The notes beneath the pieces are model-generated. The model worked only from the letters and a program-made list of their open reading frames with translations. It was not told the origin of the DNA and made no database searches. A DNA stretch of 46,634 bases from Candidatus Aminicenantota bacterium (GTDB taxonomy: Bacteria > Acidobacteriota > Aminicenantia > UBA2199). Position numbers and translations under genes: made by a program. Below are positions 32,723 through 40,656 of the stretch, piece by piece (the first letter of the stretch is position 1; every line of letters starts with the position of its first letter). The stretch lies in the NCBI GenBank assembly GCA_027318645.1, contig DAHVOV010000133.1, positions 1 through 46,634 on the forward strand. The letters run 5' to 3'.

Positions 32723-34105
32723 GTGGACAATTCCCAGGAACTGGGCCAGGCCCCGGTCGGAAAACTGCTCTGGAGGTATTTCGTCCCCGCCATCATCGGC
32801 GTGGCGGCCAATACCCTCTACAACCTCGTCGACCGCGTCTACATCGGCCAGGGCGTCGGGCCGCTGGCCCTTTCCGGCCTGACCGTCACCTTCCCGATCA
32901 TGATCATCGCCATGGCCTTCGGCATGCTGGTGGGCATGGGCTCGGCCGCGCTGGTGTCGATCCGCCTGGGCGAGGGGAAGCGCGGCGAGGCGGAGAAGAT
33001 CCTGGGCCATGCCTTCGTGCTGCTGGCCGGCATCTCCCTGGCCGTCAGCGTCCTGGGGCTGCTGCTGCGCGATCCCGTCCTGAGGATATTCGGCGCCGGC
33101 GCGCAGACGCTTGGCTACGCCCGCGAGTACATCACCATCATCCTGCTGGGCAACGTGTTCCAGGGCGTGGGCTTCGGCCTCAACAACCTGATCCGCGCCG
33201 AGGGCCACGCCCGCGTCGCCATGACCACCATGATCCTGGGCGCCGCGATGAACATCGTCCTCGACCCGATCTTCATCTTCGTGTTCAAGATGGGGGTGGC
33301 CGGCGCCGCCCTGGCCACGGTGATCTCCATGGCCGCCACCTGCGCCTGGGTGCTGGCCCACTTCACCGGCCGGCGCGGCCTGCTGCGGCTGCGGCGGCGC
33401 AATCTCCGCCTGGAGCGGCCCATCGTCCGCGACATCTTGGCCATCGGCATGGCTCCGTTCGCCATGCAGCTGGCCGGCAGCGTGGTCAACGCCCTGTTCA
33501 ACATCCAGCTGATCCGCTTCGGCGGCGACCTGGCGGTGGGCGCCATGGGCATCATCAACGGCGCGGCCATGATGGCCGTCTTCTGCGTGATCGCCGTCAA
33601 CATGGCGGCGCAGCCGATCATCGGCTTCAACTACGGGGCGCGGCAGTTCCTGCGGGTGAAGCGGACGCTGAAGATCGCGCTGGTCGCCGCCGCCGCCATC
33701 ACCGGCGCCGGCTTCCTGCTGGTGCAGCTCTTCCCGGCGGCCATCATCGGCCTGTTCAGCCGCCACGATCCCCGGCTGCTGGCCATCGGCACGCGCGGCA
33801 TGCGCATCCTGCTGGCCGCCTTCCCGGCGGTGGGGCCGCAGGTGGTCAGCTCCAACTTCTTCCAGGCCATCGGCAAGGCCCGCATCTCCATGGTCCTCAA
33901 CATGCTGCGGCAGGTGATCCTGCTGATCCCGCTGGTGCTGCTGCTGCCGCCGCTGCTGGGCATCGACGGCGTCTGGCTGGCCGGCCCGCTGGCCGACGCA
34001 TCGGCCGCGGTCATCACCGCCTGGGCCATCAAGCGCGAGGTGCGGCACCTCAACCGGCGCTGGCACGAGGGCCGAGCGTCGCTGGCCGTCGACCCCATCG
34101 CCTGA
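32723..34105 (+). CDS. MATE-family multidrug/sodium antiporter
   Basis: A 460-residue protein with 12 hydrophobic segments in two repeats. The first repeat opens LLWRYFVPAIIGVAANTLYN with LVDRVYIGQGVGPLALSGL, the MATE signature close to the MepA/NorM branch; the second repeat starts at about residue 230 (ILAIGMAPFAMQLAGSVVNA). It should export cationic drugs or metabolites with sodium or proton influx. The start is GTG at 32723, six bases after CGGAGA at 32711-32716; the long upstream extension in the same frame lacks membrane character and overlaps the promoter. Single-gene unit; the next gene has its own promoter. Confidence 0.93.
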   Translation: MDNSQELGQAPVGKLLWRYFVPAIIGVAANTLYNLVDRVYIGQGVGPLALSGLTVTFPIMIIAMAFGMLVGMGSAALVSIRLGEGKRGEAEKILGHAFVLLAGISLAVSVLGLLLRDPVLRIFGAGAQTLGYAREYITIILLGNVFQGVGFGLNNLIRAEGHARVAMTTMILGAAMNIVLDPIFIFVFKMGVAGAALATVISMAATCAWVLAHFTGRRGLLRLRRRNLRLERPIVRDILAIGMAPFAMQLAGSVVNALFNIQLIRFGGDLAVGAMGIINGAAMMAVFCVIAVNMAAQPIIGFNYGARQFLRVKRTLKIALVAAAAITGAGFLLVQLFPAAIIGLFSRHDPRLLAIGTRGMRILLAAFPAVGPQVVSSNFFQAIGKARISMVLNMLRQVILLIPLVLLLPPLLGIDGVWLAGPLADASAAVITAWAIKREVRHLNRRWHEGRASLAVDPIA

Positions 34106-34119
34106 ACCGCGGCCGCCGG

Positions 34120-34148
34120 TTGCCATTTCCCCGGCGTTCGCCTACAAT
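34120..34148 (+). promoter_or_regulatory. promoter, leaderless geometry (DUF169 gene)
   Basis: TTGCCA at 34120-34125, 17-base spacer, TACAAT at 34143-34148, six bases, ATG at 34155. Confidence 0.72.
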
Positions 34149-34154
34149 CCGGGC

Positions 34155-34919
34155 ATGGACCCGAGGCTGAAGGAAAGGTTTGCCGCGCTGTTCGCGAGGT
34201 ATTTCCCCGGCGCCGAGCCGCCGGTCGCCTTCTTCTACGCCGACGCGCCGCCGCCCGGGATGAAGACGGAGCCGAAGAGCAAGGGCTGGCGCTGCTTTAT
34301 CGCCGACCTGGGCCGGGCGCGGAAAGGGGAGCCCCTGTGCCTGGACGAGCCGGCGCTCGGCTGCGGCAAGCGCTTCTGCGGCTTCCCGGCGCCGCAACGG
34401 CCCGATTTCGAGCACTTCCTGTCGTCGGGCATCCCCGGCAAGATGGAGGGGGAGCGCTACAAGAAGGACCCCGCCACGGTGCGCGAGCTGATGAAGCACA
34501 TGCCGGAGTGGCAGGCACCGGGGCGCTGCCTGGTGCTGAAGCGCTGGGACGCGCTGGCGGGCGCCGACGAGCCCGAGGCGGCGATCTTCTTCGCCGCGCC
34601 CGACGCCTTGTCCGGCCTGTTCACCCTGGCCAACTTCGAGGAGACCGATCCGTTCGGCGTCATCGCCCCCTTCGCCTCGGGCTGCGCCTCGGTGATCCAG
34701 TACCCCTTCCTGGAGAACCGCAAGGCCGCCCCCCGCTGCGTGCTGGGCATGTTCGACGTCTCGGCCCGCCCCTGCGTCGGCGCCGGCGAGCTCACCTTCG
34801 CCGTGCCGATGAGGAAGCTCGAGCGCATGATCGGCCAGATCGAGGAAAGCTTCGTGACCACCCGCTCCTGGGAGAAGGTGCTGCGCCGCCTGCGCGCCGC
34901 CGCCGGCGCCGGGGGCTGA
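34155..34919 (+). CDS. DUF169 family protein
   Basis: A 254-residue cytoplasmic protein of the DUF169 family. The opening helix, the PVAFFYADAPPP segment, the cysteine cluster (GWRCFI, then PLCLDEPALGCGKRFCGF), and the later FASGCASVIQYPF and SARPCVGAGELTF blocks are all characteristic. The conserved cysteines suggest a metal or redox cofactor, but the function of the family is unknown. It is annotated next to many kinds of genes in anaerobes. Leaderless start at 34155. Downstream, a GCCCGCG/CGCGGGC hairpin at 34955-34972 lies before the Tricorn-type gene, without a T run. Confidence 0.85.
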   Translation: MDPRLKERFAALFARYFPGAEPPVAFFYADAPPPGMKTEPKSKGWRCFIADLGRARKGEPLCLDEPALGCGKRFCGFPAPQRPDFEHFLSSGIPGKMEGERYKKDPATVRELMKHMPEWQAPGRCLVLKRWDALAGADEPEAAIFFAAPDALSGLFTLANFEETDPFGVIAPFASGCASVIQYPFLENRKAAPRCVLGMFDVSARPCVGAGELTFAVPMRKLERMIGQIEESFVTTRSWEKVLRRLRAAAGAGG

Positions 34920-34999
34920 ACCTTTCATGCCGGCGGCGAGTAGTAGGAGATGAAGCCCGCGCCGACGCGGGCAAGTCCAACCAATCGTGGAGGTGGACC

Positions 35000-36652
35000 G
35001 TGACGCGATCGCAGCGGATGATGCTTGCCCAAACCGTGTTCTTCTGCTTCGTGCTGCTGGGGCTCTTTCTCGCCCCGCTCGCCGCCCTCGATGACGCGCG
35101 CCTGCTGCGCAATCCCGACGTCTGCGCCGGGCGCATCGTCTTCCAGTACGGCGGCGACCTGTGGACCTGCTCCCTGGCCGGCGGCCCGGCCGCGCAGCTG
35201 ACCAGCCATCCCGGCTCGGAGTCGTCGCCGTTCTTCTCGCCCGACGGCCGCTGGGTCGCCTTCAGCGGCCAGTACGACGAGAACATGGACGTGTATGTCG
35301 TGCCGGCCGCCGGCGGCGAGCCGCGGCGGCTGACGTTCCACCCCGGCGCCGACCAGGTCACGGGCTGGTCCGCCGACGGCCGCTCGGTGCTGTTCGCCAG
35401 CACCCGTGCCAGCAGCAACCGCTACGCGCGGATCTTCCGCGTCCCCGTCGAGGGCGGCAACCCCGAGGAGATGCCCATGCCCATGGCCTGGCTGGGCTCG
35501 ATGTCCGCCGACGGCCGCCTCTTCGCCTACACGTCGCTCTCCAACCGCCAGTCCTTCGAGACCTGGCGCCGCTACCGCGGCGGCAATGCGCCGTTCATCT
35601 GGGTCCTGGACCTGAAGACGCTCGCCGCCGACAAGGTGCCCCACCCCGGCAGCAACGACACCTTCCCGCGCTTCTCCGGGGAGTGGGTGTACTTCCTGTC
35701 CGACCGCGACCGCGTCATGAACCTGTACCGCTACAGCGCCGGGAGCCATGAGGTTGAGCCGCTGACGCGCTTCACCGGCGCCGACGTCAAGTCCTTCGGC
35801 GTGCGCGACGGCGTCGTCGTCTTCGAGCGCGAGGGACGCCTGCACCTGCTGCGCGACGGCGCGGTGACGAAGCTGGCCGTCGACGTCCCCAGCGAGCGCG
35901 TCCTCGCCCGGCCGGGGATCGTCCCGGCCGGGGAACTGATCTTCAGCGCCCACCTCTCCCCCGGCGGCAAGCGCGCCGTGTTCGAGGCCCGCGGCGAGAT
36001 CGTCACCGTGCCGGCGGAGAAGGGGGACATCCGCAACCTCACCCGCACGCCGGCCAGCGCCGAACGCGAGCCGGCCTGGTCGCCCGACGGCGGCTCGATC
36101 GCCTACTTCAGCGACGAGCCGGGCGAGTACGCCCTATTCATCCGCGACCAGAAGGGAGAGCGGTCCCCCCGCGTCATCGCCCTGCCCGAGAAGGCGTACT
36201 ATGGCGCGCCGCTGTGGTCCCCCGATTCCAAGCGCATCGCGTTCGTCGACAACCGCCAGGCGGTCTACCTGGCCGACGTCGCCTCCGGCAAGGTCGGCCG
36301 CGTCGCCGTCGACCCCAAGTTCATCTGCGTCCCCGAATACTCCTGGTCGCCCGACTCGCAGTGGCTGTGCTACACGCGGCACGGGGCGAACAACCTGCGC
36401 GACCTCTGGCTGTACCGCGTCGCCGACGGCAAGGCGTTCCGCCTGACCGACGGCATGAGCGACGCCTTCTCCCCGACCTTCGACCGCAACGGCAAGTTCC
36501 TCTATTTCGCCGCCTCGACCAACCTGGCCCACGACATGGGCTGGGTCGACCTCTCCGAGTACCCCCACGAGCCGGTGGCCAACCTCTACCTGGCGGTCCT
36601 GTCCGCCGCCGAGCCGTCGCCGCTGAAGGCGCAGAGCGACGAGGAGGAGTGA
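35000..36652 (+). CDS. Tricorn-type peptidase, N-terminal propeller part (UGA-interrupted)
   Basis: A 550-residue product with a signal peptide (about 1-30, ending LAALD) and a series of PD40-type beta-propeller repeats; motifs such as SPDGRWVAFSGQYDENMD, SADGRSVLFAST, SPDGGSIAYFSDEPGEY and SPDSKRIAFVDN recur about every 45 residues. In Tricorn and its bacterial homologues these propellers feed peptides to the protease core. The frame stops with UGA at 36650-36652 in a Glu/Lys-rich linker, and the very same frame continues open as the catalytic part to 38266. The gene thus looks like one 1088-residue gene with one in-frame stop. GTG at 35000 follows GGAGG at 34989-34993; ATG 35018 is an alternative. 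Confidence 0.85.
   Translation: MTRSQRMMLAQTVFFCFVLLGLFLAPLAALDDARLLRNPDVCAGRIVFQYGGDLWTCSLAGGPAAQLTSHPGSESSPFFSPDGRWVAFSGQYDENMDVYVVPAAGGEPRRLTFHPGADQVTGWSADGRSVLFASTRASSNRYARIFRVPVEGGNPEEMPMPMAWLGSMSADGRLFAYTSLSNRQSFETWRRYRGGNAPFIWVLDLKTLAADKVPHPGSNDTFPRFSGEWVYFLSDRDRVMNLYRYSAGSHEVEPLTRFTGADVKSFGVRDGVVVFEREGRLHLLRDGAVTKLAVDVPSERVLARPGIVPAGELIFSAHLSPGGKRAVFEARGEIVTVPAEKGDIRNLTRTPASAEREPAWSPDGGSIAYFSDEPGEYALFIRDQKGERSPRVIALPEKAYYGAPLWSPDSKRIAFVDNRQAVYLADVASGKVGRVAVDPKFICVPEYSWSPDSQWLCYTRHGANNLRDLWLYRVADGKAFRLTDGMSDAFSPTFDRNGKFLYFAASTNLAHDMGWVDLSEYPHEPVANLYLAVLSAAEPSPLKAQSDEEE
36650..36652 (+). other. in-frame UGA interrupting the Tricorn-type gene
   Basis: The TGA lies between an acidic run (SDEEE) and a lysine/glutamate run (KKEEKKEADKKKGEE) in a continuous frame. 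One base change in this codon would restore the full-length protein. Confidence 0.9.
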
Positions 36653-36724
36653 AAGAAGGAGGAGAAGAAGGAGGCGGACAAGAAGAAGGGAGAGGAGGGC
36701 AAGAAGGCCGCCGCGGCCGCGCCC

Positions 36725-38266
36725 GTGCGCATCGACCTGGAGGGGATCGCCGGACGCATCATCGCCCTGCCCGTCCCCACCCGGCCCTATGTCAGCCTCC
36801 AGGCCGGGGAGAACAAGCTCTTCTACAGCGAGCGCGTCAAGCGCCGGCGCAGCGAGACCGAGGTCGACGAGAGCGTCACCCTGAGCGTCTTCGACCTGGA
36901 GAAGCGCGAGAGCGAGGTCCTGGCCGGCGACATCGCCTCCTTCGAGCTCTCCGCCGACGGCAAGAAGATGCTCACCCGCCATAAGCGCGACTGGTTCATC
37001 GTGGACGCGGCCAAGGCCGAGCCCGGCAAGGGCCGGCTGCGGACGCAGGAGATCGCGGTCTACCGCGAGCCGCGGAGCGAATGGCGGCAGATGCTGCGCG
37101 ACGCCTGGCGCATCGAGCGCGACTACTTCTACGATCCCGGCATGCACGGCCAGGACTGGCCGGCGGTCTGGGAGCGCTACGAGTCGTACCTGCCCTATGT
37201 CTCCCACCGCGACGACCTGAACTACCTCATCGGCCAGATGATCGGCGAGCTCTGCGTGGGCCACGCCTACCGCGGCGGCGGCGAGCAGCCGCGCATCAAG
37301 CAGGCGCCGGTCGGGCTGCTGGGCGCCGACATCGGCGTCCGCGACGGCCGCTTCTACCTGAAGAAGGTCTACCGCGGCGAGAGCTGGAACCCCGAGCTGC
37401 GCTCGCCCCTTTCCGAGCCGGGCAGCCGCGTCGAGGAGGGAAGCTACCTGCTGGCCGTGGACGGCCGCGAGCTGGACCCGGCCGCGAATTTCTACTCCTA
37501 CTTCCTGGGCAGCGCCGGCCGCCAGGTGCGCCTGCTGGTCAACGACAGGCCGCAGCCGGCCGGCGCCCGGGAGGTGACCGTGGTCCCCATCGAGAGCGAG
37601 GGCGACCTGCGCTTCCGCGAGAAGATCGAGGAGAACCGGCAGCTGGTGGAGAAGCTCAGCGACGGCCGGCTCGGCTACGTCTACCTGCCCGACACGGCGG
37701 TGGACGGCTACACCTTCTTCAACCGCTACTACTTCTCGCAGCTGTCGAAGCAGGGGATGGTCCTCGACGAGCGCTTCAACGGCGGCGGCTACGCCGCCGA
37801 CTACATCATCGACCTGCTGCGCCGGCCGCTGATGAACTACTGGCAGGGGCGCTGGGGCGAGCTGGGCCGGACGCCGCAGGCGGCGAACTTCGGGCCCAAG
37901 GCCATGCTGGTCAACGAGTACGCCGGCTCGGGCGGCGACGCCATGCCCTATTATTTCAAGCAGCAGAAGATCGGCCCGCTGGTCGGTAAGCGCACCTGGG
38001 GCGGCCTGGTCGGCATCACCGATTACCCGCCGCTGATGGACGGCGGCTACGTGACGGCGCCGTCGGTCTCCTTCGTCGACGTCGACGGCCGGCACACGGT
38101 GGAGAACGAGGGCGTGGCGCCCGACATCGAGGTCGAGTGGACGCCGTCCGCGGTGATCGCCGGCCATGACCCGCAGATCGAGAAGGCGGTGGCCTGGCTG
38201 CTGGAGGAGCTGGGGAAGAACCCGCCCCGCGAGTACAGGCCCGAGCCGTTCCCGCGCGGCCGCTGA
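36725..38266 (+). CDS. Tricorn-type peptidase, catalytic part (C1, PDZ, S41)
   Basis: A 513-residue frame from a possible GTG (36725) in frame with the upstream propeller part. Order: end of the second propeller (VRIDLEGIAGRIIALPVP), C1 domain (WRIERDYFYDPGMHGQDW, GELCVGHAYRGGG with the catalytic His), PDZ-like domain (LKKVYRGESWNPELRS), then the S41-type serine block NEYAGSGGDAMPYYF and the end block ENEGVAPDIEVEW. All expected catalytic residues are present, so selection has kept this part. Separate translation would have to restart at a GTG about 25 bases after the nearest GAGAGGAGGG, which is far; readthrough, recent mutation or a sequence error are alternatives. Without the upstream part it has no signal peptide. 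The next gene starts 10 bases after its stop. Confidence 0.8.
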   Translation: MRIDLEGIAGRIIALPVPTRPYVSLQAGENKLFYSERVKRRRSETEVDESVTLSVFDLEKRESEVLAGDIASFELSADGKKMLTRHKRDWFIVDAAKAEPGKGRLRTQEIAVYREPRSEWRQMLRDAWRIERDYFYDPGMHGQDWPAVWERYESYLPYVSHRDDLNYLIGQMIGELCVGHAYRGGGEQPRIKQAPVGLLGADIGVRDGRFYLKKVYRGESWNPELRSPLSEPGSRVEEGSYLLAVDGRELDPAANFYSYFLGSAGRQVRLLVNDRPQPAGAREVTVVPIESEGDLRFREKIEENRQLVEKLSDGRLGYVYLPDTAVDGYTFFNRYYFSQLSKQGMVLDERFNGGGYAADYIIDLLRRPLMNYWQGRWGELGRTPQAANFGPKAMLVNEYAGSGGDAMPYYFKQQKIGPLVGKRTWGGLVGITDYPPLMDGGYVTAPSVSFVDVDGRHTVENEGVAPDIEVEWTPSAVIAGHDPQIEKAVAWLLEELGKNPPREYRPEPFPRGR

Positions 38267-38276
38267 CGGCGGCGGC

Positions 38277-38819
38277 ATGGAAAAGCTGCCGCTGCCTCGG
38301 GCATACCTGCTGCTGGAGCCGGGGCCGGTGGTGCTGCTGGCCACCGCCTCCGGCGGCGAACGCAACCTCATGACCCTCTCCTGGCACATGGTCATGGACT
38401 TCACGCCGCGCATCGCCTTCGTCACCGGCGCCTGGAACCACTCCTGGCGGGCGCTGGTGCGCGAGCGCGAATGCGTCATCGCCGTGCCCGGGGTCGACCT
38501 GGCCCGCAAGGTGGTGGCCATCGGCGCCTGCAGCGGCGCCGACACCGACAAGTTCGCCAAGTTCAGGCTGACGCCGCTGCCGGCGGCGCGCGTCAGGGCG
38601 CCGCTGGTCGGCGAGTGCCTGGCCAACATCGAGTGCCGCGTCGTCGACCATGTCCGCCGCCACGACCTCTTCGTCGTCCAGGCGCTGCGCGCCTGGGTCG
38701 AGCCGCGGCGCCGGGAGCAGCGGGCGTTCCACGCCGTCGGCGACGGCCGCTTCGTCGCCGACGGCCGCCGCTTCAGCCTGCGGGAGCTCATGCGCGACAA
38801 GATCCCGCCGGGGGTGTGA
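38277..38819 (+). CDS. flavin reductase-like FMN-binding protein
   Basis: A 180-residue protein of the flavin-reductase/FMN-binding split-barrel family. PVVLLATASGGERNLMTLSW and the MDFTPRIAFVTGAWNHSWR strand-turn are characteristic of the FMN-binding fold, and GACSGADTDKFAKFRLTPLP and ECLANIECRVVDH follow in the expected order. It probably binds FMN and reduces a small substrate or flavin with NAD(P)H, in the cytoplasm. It lies 10 bases after the Tricorn-type gene and 4 bases before the CAP-domain gene, so the three probably share a transcript though a functional link is not evident. Confidence 0.88.
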   Translation: MEKLPLPRAYLLLEPGPVVLLATASGGERNLMTLSWHMVMDFTPRIAFVTGAWNHSWRALVRERECVIAVPGVDLARKVVAIGACSGADTDKFAKFRLTPLPAARVRAPLVGECLANIECRVVDHVRRHDLFVVQALRAWVEPRRREQRAFHAVGDGRFVADGRRFSLRELMRDKIPPGV

Positions 38820-38823
38820 CGCC

Positions 38824-39486
38824 TTGGGCGCGCGGCTCGTTGCGGTCGTTGCCCTGCTGTGGGGAACCTTGTCGTTCGCGGCGGAGCCGGCGCCGCCGTC
38901 GTTCCATTCCCGGCTCGAGAGCGAAGTGCTGGCCGAGATCAACCGCGCCCGCACCGACCCCCGGGGATACGCCGCGAGCCTGCGGCGGCTGCGCGAGTCG
39001 TTCCGCGACCGCTTCTCGTACGTGGACGACGGCCTGAACTACCTCACCCAGGAGGGGGTCGCCGCCGTGGACGAGGCCATCGCCTTCCTGGAGGCGGCCG
39101 CTGCCGCGCCCGCGCTCGCCGGATCGCGGGGGCTGGCGCTATCCGCTCGGGACCTGGTAGTGGACCAGGCGCTGCGCGGCGGCACGGGTCACCTGGCGAG
39201 CGACGGCAGCGACCCTCTGGAGAGGATGAACCGCTATGGCCGGCTGGCTGGGGCCCGCCTGCAACCCCTGGGCGGGGGCGCGGCGGCGGGCGAGGTCATC
39301 GCCTACGGCCGCGACCGGGCGCCGGCCATCGTGGCGATGCTCATCGTCGACGACGGCGTGCCCGGCCGCGGCCACCGCCGGGCGCTCTTCGATCCCCTCT
39401 TCAGCCACGCCGGCGTCGCCTACGGCCCCCATCCGCTGTACGGCTGGGCGTGCGTCGTCGACCTGGCGGGCTCGTTCCGGGAATAG
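38824..39486 (+). CDS. secreted CAP/SCP-domain protein
   Basis: A 220-residue protein with a short signal segment (1-18, ending LSFAA) and a CAP (SCP-like) domain. The motif EVLAEINRARTDPRGYA opens the domain; GTGHLASDGSDPLERMNRYG, GEVIAYGRDRAPAIVAMLIV, VPGRGHRRALFDPLFSHAGV and GWACVVDLAG follow in the usual order, with the histidine and glutamate residues of the cavity present. CAP proteins are extracellular and often bind lipids or polymers; function in bacteria is mostly unknown. Start is uncertain: TTG at 38824, four bases after the preceding stop, gives the signal peptide right at the start, whereas the longer frame is low-complexity. Confidence 0.85.
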   Translation: MGARLVAVVALLWGTLSFAAEPAPPSFHSRLESEVLAEINRARTDPRGYAASLRRLRESFRDRFSYVDDGLNYLTQEGVAAVDEAIAFLEAAAAAPALAGSRGLALSARDLVVDQALRGGTGHLASDGSDPLERMNRYGRLAGARLQPLGGGAAAGEVIAYGRDRAPAIVAMLIVDDGVPGRGHRRALFDPLFSHAGVAYGPHPLYGWACVVDLAGSFRE

Positions 39487-39572
39487 GAACGCTGATCGCC
39501 GGCCGCCCCGGCTTGCATCCGCGCCGCCGCTGCGGTACAAGGAAGGCGATCCGATGCGGGGAGGAGGGGGGC

Positions 39573-39938
39573 ATGAAGATCTACAGCGGGCTGGACCTGG
39601 CGATCGGCGTGGCGGCGTTCTTCTGGGGAGCGGTGCAGATCGCCCGCGGCGGCACGGGCCTCGGGGCGCTGACCATGGCCATCGGCGTCGCCCTGGCCTG
39701 GATCGGCGTCCGCGGCGGGCGGCTGGCGCTGCTGCTCTTCGGCCACGGCGCGGTCATCGCCGGCTGCTACCTGGCGGCCTGGGGCCTCGCCCTGCCGCCG
39801 CTGGAGCGGCCCGGCGCCGCCGACATCCTCGGCCGGCCGCTCTTCTGGGGGCTGTTCGCCGTCGGCGGCGGCGTGTGCGCCATCTTCCACGCCTTCTGCT
39901 CCTCCGTCAGCGGCCGGCGCGAGCGGCCGCCGGCCTAG
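39573..39938 (+). CDS. small four-span membrane protein, unknown
   Basis: A 121-residue protein with about four hydrophobic segments (residues 7-23, 31-47, 50-72, 88-108). No recognised family. GGGGAGGAGGGGGG upstream gives a strong ribosome site for the ATG at 39573. It converges on the zinc-ribbon membrane protein gene, and their stop codons overlap in the palindrome CTAG (39935-39938). Confidence 0.65.
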   Translation: MKIYSGLDLAIGVAAFFWGAVQIARGGTGLGALTMAIGVALAWIGVRGGRLALLLFGHGAVIAGCYLAAWGLALPPLERPGAADILGRPLFWGLFAVGGGVCAIFHAFCSSVSGRRERPPA

Positions 39939-40447
39939 TCGCGGCTGAAGACGAACAGGCCGATGCCGGCCAGGATGGCGACCACGAAGCCGGCGCCCAT
40001 CATGCCCACCACCCCCGTGCCCTGAACGAAGAAGATGAGGAAGACCCCCAGCGGCAGCAGGCCGGTCAGCTTGCCGATGAGGATGGCGCTGGAGCCGCGC
40101 AGGGCGAACAGGATGACCGCCAGGCTGCCGGCCGGGATGAGGGCGATGAACAGGCGCGCCACGCCGATCCAGGCGACTCCCTGCTGCAGGGTCATGCGCG
40201 CCGTCCCGCGGAACAGGCCCAGCAGCTGCACGGCCGAGACGGAAAAGAACAGGACCGTGAACCAGGGCAGGAACAGGGAGACGAGCAGCAGCATGGCGCA
40301 GATGACGGCCGGCCGCTTCAGCCCCTCGGCGGCGGCGTCGCCGCCGCCGGCATGCTGGATGAAGTAGCGGCCGCAGCTGCGGCATTCGCGGGCATCGGCC
40401 GGGTTCACTTCACGGCAATGGCTGCAGACCTTGACTTCGTTGGCCAT
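39935..40447 (-). CDS. zinc-ribbon membrane protein
   Basis: A 170-residue protein with an N-terminal zinc ribbon (CSHC and CRSC, residues 8-25), a linker and about four hydrophobic segments (residues about 46-72, 90-116, 122-146, 150-168). Zinc-ribbon plus spans is a common layout in unnamed bacterial proteins; the function is unknown. AGGTG precedes the ATG at 40447. The stop shares the CTAG palindrome with the convergent gene. Confidence 0.75.
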   Translation of the reverse strand: MANEVKVCSHCREVNPADARECRSCGRYFIQHAGGGDAAAEGLKRPAVICAMLLLVSLFLPWFTVLFFSVSAVQLLGLFRGTARMTLQQGVAWIGVARLFIALIPAGSLAVILFALRGSSAILIGKLTGLLPLGVFLIFFVQGTGVVGMMGAGFVVAILAGIGLFVFSRD

Positions 40448-40522
40448 GCGTCACCTCCGCCGGAGCCAAGGGTAGCAGGGCGGAGGGACGATTGCAAGAC
40501 GGAGCGGAAGATCGCCTGCGAA

Positions 40523-40612
40523 GTAAAAAGGTAAAAAGGTAAAAGTAAAAGAGCGAAAGCCCATCACTGAAATACAAATATCGATGGCTGGCTGTTCTAC
40601 TTTTACCTTTTT
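40523..40612. repeat. AT-rich direct repeats inside a 15-bp inverted repeat
   Basis: Tandem GTAAAAAG units (40523-40530, 40531-40538) followed by GTAAAAG and TAAAAG to 40551. The segment 40533-40547 (AAAAAGGTAAAAGTA) has its exact reverse complement at 40598-40612. The loop is 50 bases. This sits in an otherwise GC-rich genome just before the -10 of the EamA gene. Could be an intergenic repeat element, a terminator-like stem or an upstream activating tract. Confidence 0.75.
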
Positions 40613-40616
40613 CCTT

Positions 40617-40622
40617 TATAAT
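40617..40622 (+). promoter_or_regulatory. -10 element of EamA gene
   Basis: A perfect TATAAT five bases after the inverted repeat; the -35 (TTCTAC at 40595-40600, 16-base spacer) is poor. The predicted leader is about 28 bases with GAGG at 40645-40648. Confidence 0.55.
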
Positions 40623-40656
40623 GCTTCTTCCGAAATCATTTCCCGAGGTTACTCCC

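Noticed and set aside
36650-36652. Selenocysteine at the in-frame UGA
   Set aside because: The codon sits in a charged linker with no catalytic neighbour, the family has no selenocysteine there, and no convincing SECIS-like hairpin is seen just after it.
36134-38800. Long minus-strand open frame (888 residues) opposite the Tricorn-type gene
   Set aside because: Antisense shadow with no domain motifs; the plus strand carries clear catalytic blocks.
40523-40551. CRISPR-like array from the GTAAAAAG repeats
   Set aside because: Repeats are eight bases or shorter and directly adjacent, with no spacers and no cas genes.
40621-40656. EamA gene starting at ATG 40621
   Set aside because: This ATG overlaps the perfect -10 TATAAT, so it would precede the transcription start; ATG 40657 has a ribosome site.
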